Source: Amycolatopsis iheyensis
GTDB lineage: Bacteria > Actinomycetota > Actinomycetes > Mycobacteriales > Pseudonocardiaceae
Direction of reading: 5' to 3'
NCBI RefSeq assembly: GCF_024703995.1
Contig: NZ_JAMXQV010000030.1
Span: 1 to 64,000, forward strand
DNA: 64,000 nt
A model generated the notes under the pieces. That model worked only from the letters and a program-made list of their open reading frames with translations, did no database searches and was not told the origin of the DNA. A program made the position numbers and the translations under genes. Below, in pieces: positions 49,508-58,216 of the stretch. Each line of letters begins with the position of its first letter. Within the stretch, counting starts at the first letter, position 1.

Positions 49508-49872
49508 GCGGGCGTTTCGTGCCGGGGATGCGCAGGAGCCGGACAGAGCAGTGGTCCGGTCGGATGCTTGCCGGTGCCGGGCCGGCGGTGGCAAGCCCTG
49601 GGTCGGCGAAGCGTTTCGTGCTGGGGCGCCTCGACCTTGCCGCGGTCGATCCCGGGCTGGGCGGCGAAACTAGCCGCGGGCGCGCGGGGCGCGTGCCGGC
49701 CGGTGCCGGGTCGGCGGTGGCCTGGTGCCAGGCGGCGGGCCTCGGGCCGGCGAAGCGTTTCGTGCCGGGGTGCCTCGACCTTGCCGCGGTCGGTCCCGGG
49801 CTGGGCGGTGAAACCCGCCGCGGGCGCGCGGGCCGCGTGCCGGGCGGTGCCGGCCCGGCGGTGGCTCGGTGA
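49504..49872 (+). CDS. Repeat-derived open frame between ABC genes, uncertain
   Basis: 122 codons with GTGA overlaps to the ABC ATPase (start) and the permease (end). The translation repeats itself: AKRFVLGRLDLAAVDPGLGG... then AKRFVPGCLDLAAVGPGLGG, with GRAGRVP and GAG-AVA tails 48 residues apart. No domain, signal or membrane helix. The opposite strand is open too. It may be a spacer that keeps translational coupling rather than a functional protein. Confidence 0.3.
   Translation: MSGRFVPGMRRSRTEQWSGRMLAGAGPAVASPGSAKRFVLGRLDLAAVDPGLGGETSRGRAGRVPAGAGSAVAWCQAAGLGPAKRFVPGCLDLAAVGPGLGGETRRGRAGRVPGGAGPAVAR
49512..49872. repeat. Degenerate 144-bp tandem repeat between ABC ATPase and permease
   Basis: GCGTTTCGTG begins units at 49512, 49611 and 49755. 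The second unit is 144 bases. The third is about 118 bases and nearly identical over its length (about 85-90% by eye). The first is shorter and diverged. Unit boundaries are marked by GGCGAA just before GCGTTTCGTG. Confidence 0.8.
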
Positions 49873-52100
49873 TCCGGCGCTGGAGCGCGGACCTCGCGCT
49901 GGGCATGCGGCTCGCACTCCGCGGCGGCGGCGCGCGAACCGCGTTGGTGCGCCTCGGCCTCACCGCGATCGGCGTCGGCCTCGGGGTGGTCGTCCTGCTC
50001 ACCGCCACCTCCGTGCCGCACCTGCTCGGCGCTCGTGACGACCGGGCCGCGGCGCGGATGCTCGACCTGCGGCCGGCCGGCGCCGACGTCGACCCCGTGT
50101 ACGCCGTCGGCCGGGAAGACGAGTTCCGGGGCCGTGGCGTGCAGGGCTACCTCGTGCAGCCCACCGGGCCGCGGCTGCCCGCCGCACCCGGGGTCGAGCG
50201 GTTGCCCGGACCCGGCGAAGCCGTGCTTTCCCCGGCGCTGGCGGAACTCCTGAAGTCGCCCGAAGGCGAGCTGCTGCGCCCGCGGTTCACCGAGCGCGTG
50301 CTCGGCACCATCGGCGAGGCCGGGCTCACCGGGCCGAACGAGCTCTTCTTCTACCTCGGCTCGGATTCCGTTGCCGCGCAACCCCAAGCCGCGCCGGTGA
50401 GCGGGTTCGGCGGCGCGCCGATCCGGCGGGGGCTCGATTCGCTCGAGCTGCTGCTGGTCGTGGTCGGCGCGACGACGTGCCTCGTCCCGGTGTTCGTCTT
50501 CGTCGTCACCAGCACCCGGCTCGCCGCGGCGTCGCGGGACCGGCGGCTCGCCGCGTTGCGGCTCATCGGCGCCGACCGCGGCCAGGTGCGCCGGATCGCC
50601 GCCGGGGAAGCCCTCCTCGGCTCGCTCGCCGGCCTGGTGATCGGGATCGGGCTGTTCCTGCTCGTGCGCGTCCTGGTCCCGGAGATCACCGTGACCGCCT
50701 TCCGCGGCGGCCTCTTCGGTGCCGACATCGTGCCCGACTGGCGGCTCGGCGTCCCGGCCCTGCTGGTGCTGCCGATGCTGGCGTGCGCGGCGGCCGTGCT
50801 CGCGCTGCGACGCGTCGTCATCGAGCCCCTTGGTGTCATGCGGCGGGGCGTCCGCCTGCGACGCCGGCTGTGGTGGCGGCTGCTGCCCTTCGCGGCCGGC
50901 GGTGCGTTGCTGGTCGCGCGGATGGGCCGCGAAGACACCCGCGACCCGCTGCTGATCGCCGGCGTCGTCCTGGTGCTCGCCGCCGTCCCGCTGCTGCTGC
51001 CGTGGCTCGTCGAACGCGTCGCGGGCCGGCTCGGCGGCGGGTCGCCCGCGTGGCTCCTGGCCGTCCGCCGCCTCCAGCTGGACAGCGCCACGGCGGCACG
51101 CCTGGTCAGCGGCATCGCCGTCGTCCTGGCCGGATCCATTGCGCTGCAAGGCGTCTACGCCCGGGCCGAGGCCGACCGGCCGGCCTCGCCGGACGCCCGC
51201 GTGTTCGCGAGCTACTTCGCCTCGAGCGTCGCCGAAGGGCAGGTCTTCGCCGACGCCGTCCACGCGCTGCCCGGGCAGGCGGCCCTGCCGGTGCGGACCG
51301 CTGCCCTGCTCGAGAACGCGGCCGGCGCCCGGACGTCGGTCACCGTCGGGACGTGCGACGAGCTGCGGGAGTTCGGGCGGCTCGCCGGCTGCCGCGACGG
51401 CGACGTCTTCGTGGCGGGTGATCCCGGTGGCTTCCGGCCGGTGGCCGGGGAAGGCGTGTGGTTCTCGCGCGTGCGGGACGTCCCACCACAGTGGACAGTC
51501 CCGCCGCTGCGCGACGTGCCGCCCGCCGGCGACCACGGCGGCGGCATCCTGGTCACGCCGGGGGCGCTCGCGACGACGTCGGGTGCCGGGCTCAGCCTGT
51601 CGGTGACGCTGCCCGCCGCCGGCCCGGACCTGCTGGAGCGGATCCGGAACACCGTGGGCTGGCACGGAACCGTGTCGTCGCTGGGCACCGAGCGCGACGG
51701 GACGTACGCGCTGATCACCCGGGTGCTGTCGGTGGGCTCGATCCTGGTGCTGCTGCTCGCCGCGGGCAGCCTGCTGGTCGCGGCGGGGGAGCAGCTGCGG
51801 GAACGCCGGCGCAGCCTCGCGGTGCTGACCGCGAACGGCGTCGGGCGCGGTGTGCTCGCCCGGTCGTTGGTGTGGCAGCTGGCGATCCCGGTCGCGGTGG
51901 CGATGGCCGTCGCCGTGCTCGCCGGGCTCGGCCTCGACTGGCTGCTGCTCACGCTGGTGGTGCACCGCCCGATGGTCGTCGACGTCGCGACGATCGCGAC
52001 CCTCGCGGGCACCGCGGCCGCGGCGGTGCTGGTCGTCACTGCCGTGACGCTGCCGGCGTTGTGGCGCACCACGAGCGTCGAGCAGCTGCGGGAGGAGTGA
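49869..52100 (+). CDS. FtsX-like permease of an ABC exporter
   Basis: 743 residues, MacB/FtsX-type permease with about ten membrane helices in two halves. First FtsX domain about 190-320 (FVVTSTRLAAASRDRRLAALRL in part, IGADRGQVRRIAAGEALLG). Second about 610-735 (LLVAAGEQLRERRRSLAVLTANG in part). Large extracytoplasmic loops lie between helices 1-2 and before the last group. GTG at 49869 overlaps the repeat-derived frame. Works with the 48830 ATPase; substrate unknown. Confidence 0.9.
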   Translation: MIRRWSADLALGMRLALRGGGARTALVRLGLTAIGVGLGVVVLLTATSVPHLLGARDDRAAARMLDLRPAGADVDPVYAVGREDEFRGRGVQGYLVQPTGPRLPAAPGVERLPGPGEAVLSPALAELLKSPEGELLRPRFTERVLGTIGEAGLTGPNELFFYLGSDSVAAQPQAAPVSGFGGAPIRRGLDSLELLLVVVGATTCLVPVFVFVVTSTRLAAASRDRRLAALRLIGADRGQVRRIAAGEALLGSLAGLVIGIGLFLLVRVLVPEITVTAFRGGLFGADIVPDWRLGVPALLVLPMLACAAAVLALRRVVIEPLGVMRRGVRLRRRLWWRLLPFAAGGALLVARMGREDTRDPLLIAGVVLVLAAVPLLLPWLVERVAGRLGGGSPAWLLAVRRLQLDSATAARLVSGIAVVLAGSIALQGVYARAEADRPASPDARVFASYFASSVAEGQVFADAVHALPGQAALPVRTAALLENAAGARTSVTVGTCDELREFGRLAGCRDGDVFVAGDPGGFRPVAGEGVWFSRVRDVPPQWTVPPLRDVPPAGDHGGGILVTPGALATTSGAGLSLSVTLPAAGPDLLERIRNTVGWHGTVSSLGTERDGTYALITRVLSVGSILVLLLAAGSLLVAAGEQLRERRRSLAVLTANGVGRGVLARSLVWQLAIPVAVAMAVAVLAGLGLDWLLLTLVVHRPMVVDVATIATLAGTAAAAVLVVTAVTLPALWRTTSVEQLREE

Positions 52101-52207
52101 CCGGCAGTGTGCCCGGAAAGGCGCACTTTCCGCCGTTCCGGGGAATTCCGGGGCTCGAGATCGTGGGGGAGCCGATATCCGCCCGATCTTCGATTCCGAG
52201 GCAGCCG

Positions 52208-53026
52208 ATGCGCACCATGTACGACGCGCTCACCGCGCGGAACATCCTGAAGAAGGACCGCCGGCCCGCGATGGTGGCCGGCTACATCGACCGGATCAGG
52301 CTCGCGCCGTGGACCGCCGCCGACTGGGCGCTCTTCCCGGACTCCCTGCACGTGCGGATCGTGAAGAAGGCGTCCACGAACGACGGGCACGTCCTCGACG
52401 TCGAGCCCGGCGACGCGACGCCCGAGCAGGCGCCGGGCTGGGCGGCCATGCGGCGCCGGTCCGGGTTCGCCCACCCGGTCGTCTACTGCAACCGGTCGAC
52501 CTGGCCGAAGGTGAAGGCGGCGTTCTCGCGCCAAGGCGTCGAGCCGCCCCTGTACTGGATCGCCACGGCCACCGGCAGACCCGAAATCCCCACCGGCGCG
52601 ATCGCCGCGCAGTACCTGCTCGACGTCGCGCCCGGAATCGACATCTCCGTCGTCGCCGACTTCTGGCCGGGTGTCGACACGGCGGCACCCTTGGCCGGCC
52701 AACCGGGAGTGGAGATCATGGAACGCATCACCGTCACCCCGCCCAACGCCGGACAGAACACGGTCCGGGTCACGCTTTCCGGCAGCGCCGGCGCCGCGCT
52801 GGTGGTCCGCCCGCGGATCAACGGCGAGGGCCTGGCGAAGCCGATGTGGGTGGGCAACATCTACGCGTGGGGCTCGGACAAGACCGGCGTCGGCCACAAC
52901 CCGAAGTCGGACCCGCACTACAACGACCGCATGACGTCCCACCGCCGCTTCGACCTGCCGGGAGCGTTGTGGGCGGACGTCGAGTACAGCGCGGCGGAGG
53001 CCTTCGAGATCGACGTGGTCGGCTAG
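52208..53026 (+). CDS. Lysozyme-like barrel protein (DUF1906/GH25-like) with C-terminal beta domain
   Basis: 272 residues. The N-terminal ~155 residues resemble the glycosidase-like barrel found in actinobacterial and actinophage lysin-type proteins: MVAGYIDRIR, WALFPDSLHVRIV, DGHVLDVEPGDATPEQAPGW, VVYCNRSTWPKVKAAF, YWIATATG and DISVVADFWPGVD. The C-terminal ~100 residues are a beta-rich domain (ERITVTPPNAGQNTVRVTLSG). No signal peptide, so export would need another route. ATG at 52208; no phage genes nearby. Catalysis is not established; Asp/Glu of LDVEPGD are candidates. Confidence 0.65.
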   Translation: MRTMYDALTARNILKKDRRPAMVAGYIDRIRLAPWTAADWALFPDSLHVRIVKKASTNDGHVLDVEPGDATPEQAPGWAAMRRRSGFAHPVVYCNRSTWPKVKAAFSRQGVEPPLYWIATATGRPEIPTGAIAAQYLLDVAPGIDISVVADFWPGVDTAAPLAGQPGVEIMERITVTPPNAGQNTVRVTLSGSAGAALVVRPRINGEGLAKPMWVGNIYAWGSDKTGVGHNPKSDPHYNDRMTSHRRFDLPGALWADVEYSAAEAFEIDVVG

Positions 53027-53862
53027 GCGGAGCGCCCCCGCAGGAACGCGATCCCGTCCTCGGTCACCTGCCGCAGCTTCCGCTCGCCGTAGAAGTGGCC
53101 CGCCCCGTGCAGCCGGATCAGGTCGGCGTCCGCGCCCGCTCGCCAGTACGCCGCGACCAGCGCCTCGCTGTGGGCGATCGGGATGCCGACGTCGTCGGTG
53201 CCGTGGGCCAGCAGCAGCGGGGCCGCCGACGACGTCACGTGCAGCAGCGGGCTCGCCGTCGGGCCGGGGTGCCAGTCGTGCGGGTCGTGGCCCGTGTTGT
53301 GCAGGGCGAAGCCCGGTGGTGGTGGCGGGATGTGCGTGAAGTCCGTCGGCGGGCTCCACGCCACCGCCGCCGACACCGCGCTCGACGGGCCCGTGATGCC
53401 GAGGTCGCCCTCGAGGGCCGGGTCGTCCGCCGTCACCGCCAGCATCGCCGCCAGGTAACCGCCCGCCGAGTGCCCCCACGCCGCGACGCGGCCCGCGTCC
53501 AGAGCCAGCTCGGCCGCGTGGTGGCGGACCCAGCGCACTGCCGCCTTGACGTCGTGGACCTGCGCCGGGAACGGGGCTTCGCGCCCGTGCCGGTACTGCG
53601 CCCGCGCGACGGCGAACCCGGCCGCCAGCAGCCACTCCGTCACCTGGTCGCCGACGCGGCTGTGCTTGTGCGACCCCGCCGCCGGCGCGCCGCCGTAGAG
53701 GAAGACCACCACGGGCACGGGGTGCGCGGCCACCGGCACGACGAGGTCCAGCAGCAGTGGCCGGTAGCCGGCCAGCGGCGCGACCAACGCGTCCTGATAG
53801 GACACTCGCGTCTCGCTCCGGTCGGCCCGGGGCAGGGTCAGCGGGGCGCGGGAAGTGAGCAC
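53023..53862 (-). CDS. Alpha/beta hydrolase, acyl-esterase (BD-FAE) type
   Basis: 279-residue esterase. Oxyanion motif VVVFLYGGAP (GG-type), HVHDVKAAVRWVR-like segment (AQVHDVKAAVRWVRHHAAEL), nucleophile elbow GHSAGGYLAAML, acidic LLAHGTDDVGIP and His in LHGAGHFYGE. The pattern fits BD-FAE/carboxylesterase relatives acting on small acyl esters. GTG at 53862 gives a short leader before YQDALVAPLAGYRP. Convergent with the barrel protein (4-base overlap) and divergent from the LacI operon. Confidence 0.85.
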   Translation of the reverse strand: MLTSRAPLTLPRADRSETRVSYQDALVAPLAGYRPLLLDLVVPVAAHPVPVVVFLYGGAPAAGSHKHSRVGDQVTEWLLAAGFAVARAQYRHGREAPFPAQVHDVKAAVRWVRHHAAELALDAGRVAAWGHSAGGYLAAMLAVTADDPALEGDLGITGPSSAVSAAVAWSPPTDFTHIPPPPPGFALHNTGHDPHDWHPGPTASPLLHVTSSAAPLLLAHGTDDVGIPIAHSEALVAAYWRAGADADLIRLHGAGHFYGERKLRQVTEDGIAFLRGRSA

Positions 53863-54053
53863 CCGACCACTATCGGCACTCGCGGCCACCGCGGCGAGTG
53901 CGTACCAGGATGCGGGAGATGTGCCCGGCGGCCCCCGGCGGCCGCCGAACACGCGCTCATCCCGGCTGAGGGACCTCCCGGTGACCGGCCGGGCGCGTTC
54001 CGTGCTGTGTTGACACGCCCCGCTCACCGGTGCAAGTATCTGGATTAATCTGA

Positions 54054-54069
54054 TTGGAAACGTTTCCAA
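54054..54069. promoter_or_regulatory. LacI-type operator O1
   Basis: TTGGAAACGTTTCCAA is a perfect 16-bp palindrome of the LacI/CcpA type with a central CG. It lies 52 bases before the lacI-type start and about 40 bases after TTGACA (54010-54015). Confidence 0.88.
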
Positions 54070-54085
54070 CCGCCGCATCCGCACC

Positions 54086-54099
54086 TGGAAACGTTTCCA
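54086..54099. promoter_or_regulatory. LacI-type operator O2
   Basis: TGGAAACGTTTCCA repeats the core of O1, 31 bases away centre to centre (about three helical turns), 22 bases before the start codon. The spacing allows two dimers on one DNA face. Confidence 0.88.
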
Positions 54100-54121
54100 A
54101 GAACGCACACCGAGGAAGCCG

Positions 54122-55126
54122 ATGACGTCCACACGCGCCACGCTGCTCCAGGTCGCCGAGCGCGCCGGGGTCTCCCTGGCCTCGACCTCCCGCGCGCTGC
54201 ACGGCACCGGCGCGAGCCCGGCGATGGTCGAGCGGGTCCGCGCCGCGGCCGCCGAGCTCGGGTACAGCGCCGACGCGATCGGGCGATCGCTGCGGCTGAA
54301 GAAGACCTTCCAGGTCGCCTTCGCCGTCGCCGACATCGGGAACCCCGTCTACGTCGAGATGATGCGGGCCATCCACGCCGTCCTCGAGCCGCACGGCTAC
54401 CGCGTCGTCGTGATGACCACCGGCGACACCGCGACCTCGACCACCGAGCTGGTCCGCAGCCTCAACAGCGGGTTCGTCGACGGCATGATCGTCAGCCCGC
54501 TGCGCACCGACGACCGGCTGATCCGCGAGATCCAGCAGGCCCCCGTGCCGGTCGTGGTGATCGGCCGGGCGATGGACGGCCGGGGGATCAGCTCCGTGTC
54601 CACCGACTCCGCGGGCGGCATCGGCGCGGCCGTGACGCACCTGCACACCATCGGCCGCCGGCGGATCGGCTTCCTCAACGGCCCGCTCGACACCACGCCC
54701 GGCGCGTCCCGGCAGCGTGGCTTCCACGCCGCCATCGAGGAAACCGCCTTCGAGCGGGTGGACCAGGAGATCGCCGCCGACTTCACCGTCACCGCCGGCC
54801 TCGAAGCGGCCCGGGCGCTGCTCGCCCGCGGACCGGTGGACGCGCTCGTCGCAGCGAACGACCTGCTCGCCATCGGGGCGATCCGGGCGGTCCGCGAAAC
54901 CGGCCGCTCGGTGCCCGAAGACGTCGCGATCACCGGCATGGACGACACCGAGCTCGGCCGGGTCTTCCAGCCGAGCCTGACCAGCGTCTCCCTCGGCTCG
55001 ACCGAACGCGGGAGTGCGGCGGCCCGGATCATGCTCCAGCTCGCCGACGACCCGGACCACGAGGCCCAGCAGGTCGCTGTCGGCCCCGAGCTGGTGGTGC
55101 GCGAGTCGACCGGAGGTGCCCCGTGA
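54122..55126 (+). CDS. LacI-family transcriptional regulator
   Basis: 334 residues. N-terminal LacI helix-turn-helix (LLQVAERAGVSLASTSRALHG, residues 8-28, in part) and hinge to about 60, then a periplasmic-binding-like sugar sensor domain (VAFAVADIGNPVYVEMMRAI, RRIGFLNGPLDTTPGASRQRG, DALVAANDLLAIGAIRAV, ITGMDDTELG). First gene of the long operon, with two matched palindromes immediately upstream, so it is predicted to repress itself and the whole uptake pathway until a sugar-like inducer binds. Confidence 0.95.
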   Translation: MTSTRATLLQVAERAGVSLASTSRALHGTGASPAMVERVRAAAAELGYSADAIGRSLRLKKTFQVAFAVADIGNPVYVEMMRAIHAVLEPHGYRVVVMTTGDTATSTTELVRSLNSGFVDGMIVSPLRTDDRLIREIQQAPVPVVVIGRAMDGRGISSVSTDSAGGIGAAVTHLHTIGRRRIGFLNGPLDTTPGASRQRGFHAAIEETAFERVDQEIAADFTVTAGLEAARALLARGPVDALVAANDLLAIGAIRAVRETGRSVPEDVAITGMDDTELGRVFQPSLTSVSLGSTERGSAAARIMLQLADDPDHEAQQVAVGPELVVRESTGGAP

Positions 55127-56067
55127 CCGCGACCCTGACCCGCCCGGCGCCCGCGCCGGGCAAGAAGAAGCCGGTGCTGGCGCGCACCCGGCGGCGCGAG
55201 GCGATCGCGCTGGTGCTGCCGTCTCTGATCCCGATCCTCGTGCTCAGCGTGGCGCCGCTGGTCGTCGGGATCTTCCTGGCCTTCACCGACGCGCGCCTGG
55301 TCCGCCACCCGGACTACGGCTTCGCCGGCGTCGACAACTTCACGAAGCTCGTCGGCAACGACCTGTTCTGGGACTCGCTGCGGATCGGCCTGATCTGGAC
55401 CGTCGGGGTCACCGTGCTCCAGCTGGCCGCCGCGATGGGCCTGGCCCTGCTGCTGAACTCCGGCCTGCGGCTGCAAGGCCTGACACGGGTGCTCGCGCTC
55501 GTGCCGTGGGCGATGCCGCCGGTCGTCGTGGCGATCATGTGGCAGATGATCTACTCCGCCAACGGCGGCCCGCTCAACGCCTTCCTCGGCAGCCTCGGCC
55601 TCCCGGACGACATCAACTGGCTCGGCGACTTCTCGGTCGCGCTGCCCGCGGTGATCGTCGTCGGCGTCTGGGTCGGCATGCCGCAGACGACCGTGACGCT
55701 CCTGGCCGGCCTGCAGCAGATCCCCGCGGAGCTGCACGAAGCGGCCTCTGTCGACGGTGCGGGCGCGTGGCGGCGGTTCACCGCGGTGACCTGGCCGAGC
55801 CTGCGCCCGATCGTCACCTCGATCACGTCGCTGAACTTCATCTGGAACTTCAACTCGTTCTCACTGGTCTACGTGCTCACCGCCGGTGGGCCGGGCGGCA
55901 AGACGATGGTCCCGGTGCTCTTCATCTACCTCGAAGCCTTCAAGAACCGCGAGATCGGTTACGCCGCCGCGATGGGCCTGGTGCTCGTCGTGCTGATCGT
56001 GCTCATCCTCGCCGTCTACCTGCGGTCGCAGTTCCGCGACGACCGCGCCGCCGGGAAGGGACGCTGA
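55123..56067 (+). CDS. Carbohydrate ABC transporter permease (MalF-like)
   Basis: 314 residues with six membrane helices. The EAA cytoplasmic loop that contacts the ATPase is ELHEAASVDGAGAWRRFTAVTWPSL (split extract, about 208-232). PPVVVAIMWQMIYS and FNSFSLVYVLTAGGPG are typical of CUT1 sugar permeases. GTG at 55123 overlaps the LacI stop. No ATPase gene is in this operon, so a shared MsiK-like ATPase elsewhere is expected. Confidence 0.93.
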   Translation: MTATLTRPAPAPGKKKPVLARTRRREAIALVLPSLIPILVLSVAPLVVGIFLAFTDARLVRHPDYGFAGVDNFTKLVGNDLFWDSLRIGLIWTVGVTVLQLAAAMGLALLLNSGLRLQGLTRVLALVPWAMPPVVVAIMWQMIYSANGGPLNAFLGSLGLPDDINWLGDFSVALPAVIVVGVWVGMPQTTVTLLAGLQQIPAELHEAASVDGAGAWRRFTAVTWPSLRPIVTSITSLNFIWNFNSFSLVYVLTAGGPGGKTMVPVLFIYLEAFKNREIGYAAAMGLVLVVLIVLILAVYLRSQFRDDRAAGKGR

Positions 56068-56894
56068 TGCGGGTTCTCGTGCGCCCGGCGCAATACGCCG
56101 CCCTCGCGCTCTACATCCTCTTCCTCGGTTTTCCGTTGCTGTGGCTGCTCTCGGCGTCGGTGAAGTCGTCGGGCGAGCTGAACTCGCTCACGGTGAGCCT
56201 GCTGCCGAGCGAATGGCACTGGGACAACTACACCGAAGCGCTGGAGAAGCAGGGGCTGGTCCGGTCCGCGGCGAACAGCCTCGTCGTCGCGCTCGCCTCG
56301 ACGGCGCTGTCGGTCCTCATCGCCGTGCCCGCCTCCTACGTGCTGGCCCGGCTCAAGGGGAAGGTGCGCGCGGCCGGCGTCGGCTGGATCCTGGTCAGCC
56401 AGGTGTTCCCGGTCGTGCTGATCATCCTGCCGCTCTACCTGATCCTGCGGACGCTCGGCCTGGCTGACAACCTGGCCGGCCTGACGCTCGTGCACACGAC
56501 GTACATGCTGCCGTTCGCGCTCTGGATGCTGCAGGGGTACGTCGCCGCGATTCCCGTCGAACTCGAGGAAGCCGGCGCGATGGACGGCGCGAGCCGCGTG
56601 ACCGTGCTGCGCACCATCGTTTTCCCGCTGCTCATGCCCGGCGTCGTCGCGACCGCGATGTTCAGCTTCGTCTCGTCGTGGAACGAGTTCTTCTTCGCCC
56701 TGGTCCTCCTGCAGACGCCGGAGAACTACACGCTGCCCATCACGCTCAACATGTTCGTCGGCGGGGAGGGCAAGGTCGCCCTCGGCCCGCTGGCCGCCGG
56801 CGCCGTGCTCGCCGCCATCCCCAGCATCGTCTTCTTCAGCATCCTGCGCAGGAAGCTCACCAGCGGCCTGATGGCGGGAGCGGTGAAGGGATGA
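56067..56894 (+). CDS. Carbohydrate ABC transporter permease (MalG-like)
   Basis: 275 residues, six membrane helices, EAA loop ELEEAGAMDGASRVTVLRTIVFPL (about 165-188, split extract), plus FSFVSSWNEFFFALVLLQTP. Second CUT1 permease; TGATG overlap with the MalF-like gene. Forms the membrane channel with its partner. Confidence 0.93.
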   Translation: MRVLVRPAQYAALALYILFLGFPLLWLLSASVKSSGELNSLTVSLLPSEWHWDNYTEALEKQGLVRSAANSLVVALASTALSVLIAVPASYVLARLKGKVRAAGVGWILVSQVFPVVLIILPLYLILRTLGLADNLAGLTLVHTTYMLPFALWMLQGYVAAIPVELEEAGAMDGASRVTVLRTIVFPLLMPGVVATAMFSFVSSWNEFFFALVLLQTPENYTLPITLNMFVGGEGKVALGPLAAGAVLAAIPSIVFFSILRRKLTSGLMAGAVKG

Positions 56895-56925
56895 ACCCCA
56901 CCGAGAAACCCCGAAAGGTCGGTCG

Positions 56926-58203
56926 ATGAAGACACGACGCATGATTGCCGCCACCCTCCTGTCGGTCGCCGGCCTGCTGCTCACCGCGTGTGGTGGCGGC
57001 AGCGGGGACAGCGGCGACGGCCCGGTCACCCTGTCCTTCCAGTCCCTGTCCGACCAGCCCGCCGCGATCGCCGCGACGCAGAAGATCGTCGGTGACTGGA
57101 ACAAGGCGCACCCGGACGTCCAGGTCAAGATCGTGCAGGCGGGCTGGGACGGCGTCTACGACAAGCTGATCACCCAGTTCAACGCGGGCACGGCGCCGGA
57201 CATCGTCCACTACGAGGCGGCCGGCATCGCGCCGTTCGCCACCGACGGCTACCTCGCGGACCTCACGCAGTACCTGCCGGAGGCCAAGCGCTCGGACATC
57301 CCGAAGGGCGTGCTCGACTCGGTCACCGTCGACGGCAAGGTGATCGCCGCGCCGACCGAGCTGCAGTCCTATGTGGTCTTCGCGAACAAGACCCAGCTGC
57401 AGCAGGCCGGCGTCACCATCCCGACCGGCGCGTCGATGACCTGGGACCAGCTGCGCGACATCGCGAAGGCGACCACCAAGGACGGCAAGTTCGGCCTCGG
57501 CTGGGGCCTGTCGAGCCCGACCGCGGCGTTCGTCGCGCTGGCCCCCGGCTTCGGCGGCAAGTACTTCGACGGCACCGGGGACAAGGCGCAGCTGAGCGTC
57601 GGCCAGGGTGAGCAGGCGCTGCCGCAGCTGGTCGACGCGATGGCCCACCAGGACCACTCGATCCTGCCGGTCACGCTGACGCAGTCGGGCACCAAGGCGC
57701 TCGCGCCGTTCTACGCCGGCCAGATCGCGATGACCGTCCAGGGCTCCTACCAGGCGGCCAACATCGCCAAGGACGCGCCGAAGGGCTTCGACTGGGTCGT
57801 GCTCCCGCCGCTGGCCGGCTCGGCCGGGCCCGCGCAGGCCGCGAACCCGCAGACGCTGTCGGTGAACAAGGACTCCCAGCACGTCAAGGAGGCCGCGGAG
57901 TTCGTGGACTTCTTCACCAGCACGGAGAACCTGGCCGCGATCAACGAGGCCGACGCCCTGATCCCGCCGACGACCTCGGCGCGCAAGGCACTGGCCACGA
58001 AGCTCGCGGGGAAGAACGGCTGGGACGCGATCCTCGCGTCGGGGGAGCACCCGACCTCGGCGCCCTACCTGTTCGCCGGCAAGTACGCGCAGTGGAAGGA
58101 CACCGTCGCGACCCCGGCGTACCAGCAGTTCCTCGGACAGAAGATCGACGCCGCCGGCCTCGCGAAGCAGCTCGAGGACGGCTGGAAGAGCGTCAGCAAG
58201 TGA
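56926..58203 (+). CDS. Extracellular sugar-binding lipoprotein of ABC importer
   Basis: 425 residues. Lipoprotein signal with lipobox LLTAC (Cys22) followed by a Gly/Ser linker. Family-1 solute-binding fold: PVTLSFQSLSDQPAAIAATQKIV in part, TAPDIVHYEAAGIAPFATDGYLAD in part, and LAPFYAGQIAMTVQGSYQAANI. Anchored outside the membrane, it delivers the ligand to the permease pair. SD GAAAGG, 31 bases after the MalG-like gene. Ligand cannot be read from sequence; downstream enzymes suggest a riboside or other glycoside. Confidence 0.92.
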   Translation: MKTRRMIAATLLSVAGLLLTACGGGSGDSGDGPVTLSFQSLSDQPAAIAATQKIVGDWNKAHPDVQVKIVQAGWDGVYDKLITQFNAGTAPDIVHYEAAGIAPFATDGYLADLTQYLPEAKRSDIPKGVLDSVTVDGKVIAAPTELQSYVVFANKTQLQQAGVTIPTGASMTWDQLRDIAKATTKDGKFGLGWGLSSPTAAFVALAPGFGGKYFDGTGDKAQLSVGQGEQALPQLVDAMAHQDHSILPVTLTQSGTKALAPFYAGQIAMTVQGSYQAANIAKDAPKGFDWVVLPPLAGSAGPAQAANPQTLSVNKDSQHVKEAAEFVDFFTSTENLAAINEADALIPPTTSARKALATKLAGKNGWDAILASGEHPTSAPYLFAGKYAQWKDTVATPAYQQFLGQKIDAAGLAKQLEDGWKSVSK

Positions 58204-58216
58204 CAGGAGCGGGAAC

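Noticed and set aside
54010..54040. Full sigma-A promoter for the LacI operon
   Set aside because: TTGACA is clear, but the best -10 (AAGTAT at 54034-54039, 18-base spacer) is weak, so I list only the operators.
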